Source: an uncultured Lachnospiraceae bacterium (GTDB taxonomy: Bacteria > Bacillota > Clostridia > Lachnospirales > Lachnospiraceae). Taken from it: a stretch of DNA of 7,156 bases. Numbering within the stretch: position 1 is the first letter of the stretch; each line of letters starts with the position of its first letter. Below the pieces are notes generated by a model, which saw only the letters and a list, made by a program, of their open reading frames with translations, was not told where the DNA came from and did no database searches. The DNA lies in the NCBI GenBank assembly GCA_902803015.1, contig CADCOL010000260.1, positions 1 to 7,156 on the forward strand, in the 5' to 3' direction. A program made the translations under genes and the position numbers. Below, one piece after another: positions 6,800-7,156 of this stretch.

Positions 6800-7156
6800 T
6801 TACTCCACATGTTTATGCGTGAATAAATGTTCCTCGCAGTACTCGTAATTGCCTTTGCATTTTGAGCAATAACGGAATGTAAGATTCGGATTGCTCACTT
6901 CGGTCTGGCCGCAAATCGCGCATTTATGATGCGTCTGTTTCTCCGCCGCTTTGATTTTAACCTTGTAGTTATGCTGACGCTTTAATTCCTTCGGCGAACG
7001 GTATCTTCCCCTCTTCGTGTAGATGAAGAAAAGAAGTGTGTTAAGAAGTGACGCGCCGATGGATACCAATGTTAACAGGCCGTAAGAGAATCCTCCGTGG
7101 AAAAAGGCCATCACAATGTTCAGCGTTAAAATAATCACGTAGATGATTCCCATCAC
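6800..7156 (-). CDS. C-terminal part of a membrane protein with zinc-ribbon tail, probably rhomboid-like; 5' end outside window
   Basis: Only the last 118 codons are in view; the frame is still open at the window edge, so the first codon seen (GTG) need not be the start. Two membrane helices are visible (about residues 3-20 and 24-46), followed by a basic stretch (TKRGRYRSPKELKRQHNYK) that should face the cytoplasm. The tail holds a cluster of probable zinc ligands: Cys79, Cys82, Cys97, Cys100, Cys107, His110, His114 and His116 (CAIC, YCSKC, YEYCEEHLFTH), enough for two sites. I recall this helix-basic-ribbon ending from rhomboid-family intramembrane proteins of Lachnospiraceae, where six-helix cores precede it. 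The Ser/His catalytic region is not in the window, so protease activity cannot be judged. The stop at 6800-6802 is 28 nt from the sigma-like gene, suggesting shared transcription. The membrane-plus-zinc description is sure; the rhomboid assignment is moderate. Confidence 0.75.
   Translation of the reverse strand: MMGIIYVIILTLNIVMAFFHGGFSYGLLTLVSIGASLLNTLLFFIYTKRGRYRSPKELKRQHNYKVKIKAAEKQTHHKCAICGQTEVSNPNLTFRYCSKCKGNYEYCEEHLFTHKHVE

Overview
The window is a stretch of one-directional genes, all read from the minus strand. In transcription order (high to low coordinate) they are: the C-terminal end of a membrane protein with a zinc-ribbon tail, probably rhomboid-like (6800-7156, cut by the window edge); a sigma-70-like protein whose DNA-recognition residues have been lost (6178-6771); an unrecognised 140-residue protein (5763-6185); a membrane-anchored degenerate GGDEF / intact EAL protein carrying a C-terminal repeat domain (2867-5734); and a PreP-type M16C zinc metallopeptidase (1-2870, missing only its last few residues at the window edge). 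No gene-free stretch exceeds about 30 bases, and I see no tRNA, rRNA, CRISPR array, insertion sequence or convincing intergenic terminator.

The organism is most likely a Firmicute of class Clostridia, family Lachnospiraceae (Butyrivibrio/Roseburia-like). This rests on moderate GC, AGGA/GGAGG-type ribosome binding sites, the PreP-like cytosolic protease typical of clostridia, and a tail on the first gene (CAIC, YCSKC, NYEYC, HLFTH) that I recall from rhomboid-like proteins of that family. It is a judgement from recall, not a database result.

The genes are packed like an operon. The sigma-like gene starts 28 nt after the upstream stop. The 140-aa gene overlaps the sigma-like gene by 8 nt (ATGAGTGA). 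The EAL gene follows after 28 nt behind a strong Shine-Dalgarno sequence. The protease gene overlaps the EAL gene by 4 nt (ATGA). Co-expression and partial translational coupling are therefore likely.

Two proteins stand out. The sigma-like protein keeps the core-RNA-polymerase-binding signature of region 2.1-2.2 and a region 3, but its regions 2.3-2.4 are acidic and lack the aromatic and basic residues used for promoter melting and -10 recognition, and region 4 is absent. It looks like an RNA polymerase binder that cannot read a promoter. The EAL protein keeps every residue expected for c-di-GMP hydrolysis, has a dead GGDEF domain, and ends in about eight 27-31-residue GIG-type repeats predicted to form a beta-solenoid. 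Such repeats are familiar from exported surface proteins, but here the topology places them in the cytoplasm. A coupled unit linking a DNA-blind sigma-like protein, an unknown small protein, c-di-GMP turnover and an oligopeptidase is the candidate undescribed system here; the functional link is inference from gene order only.
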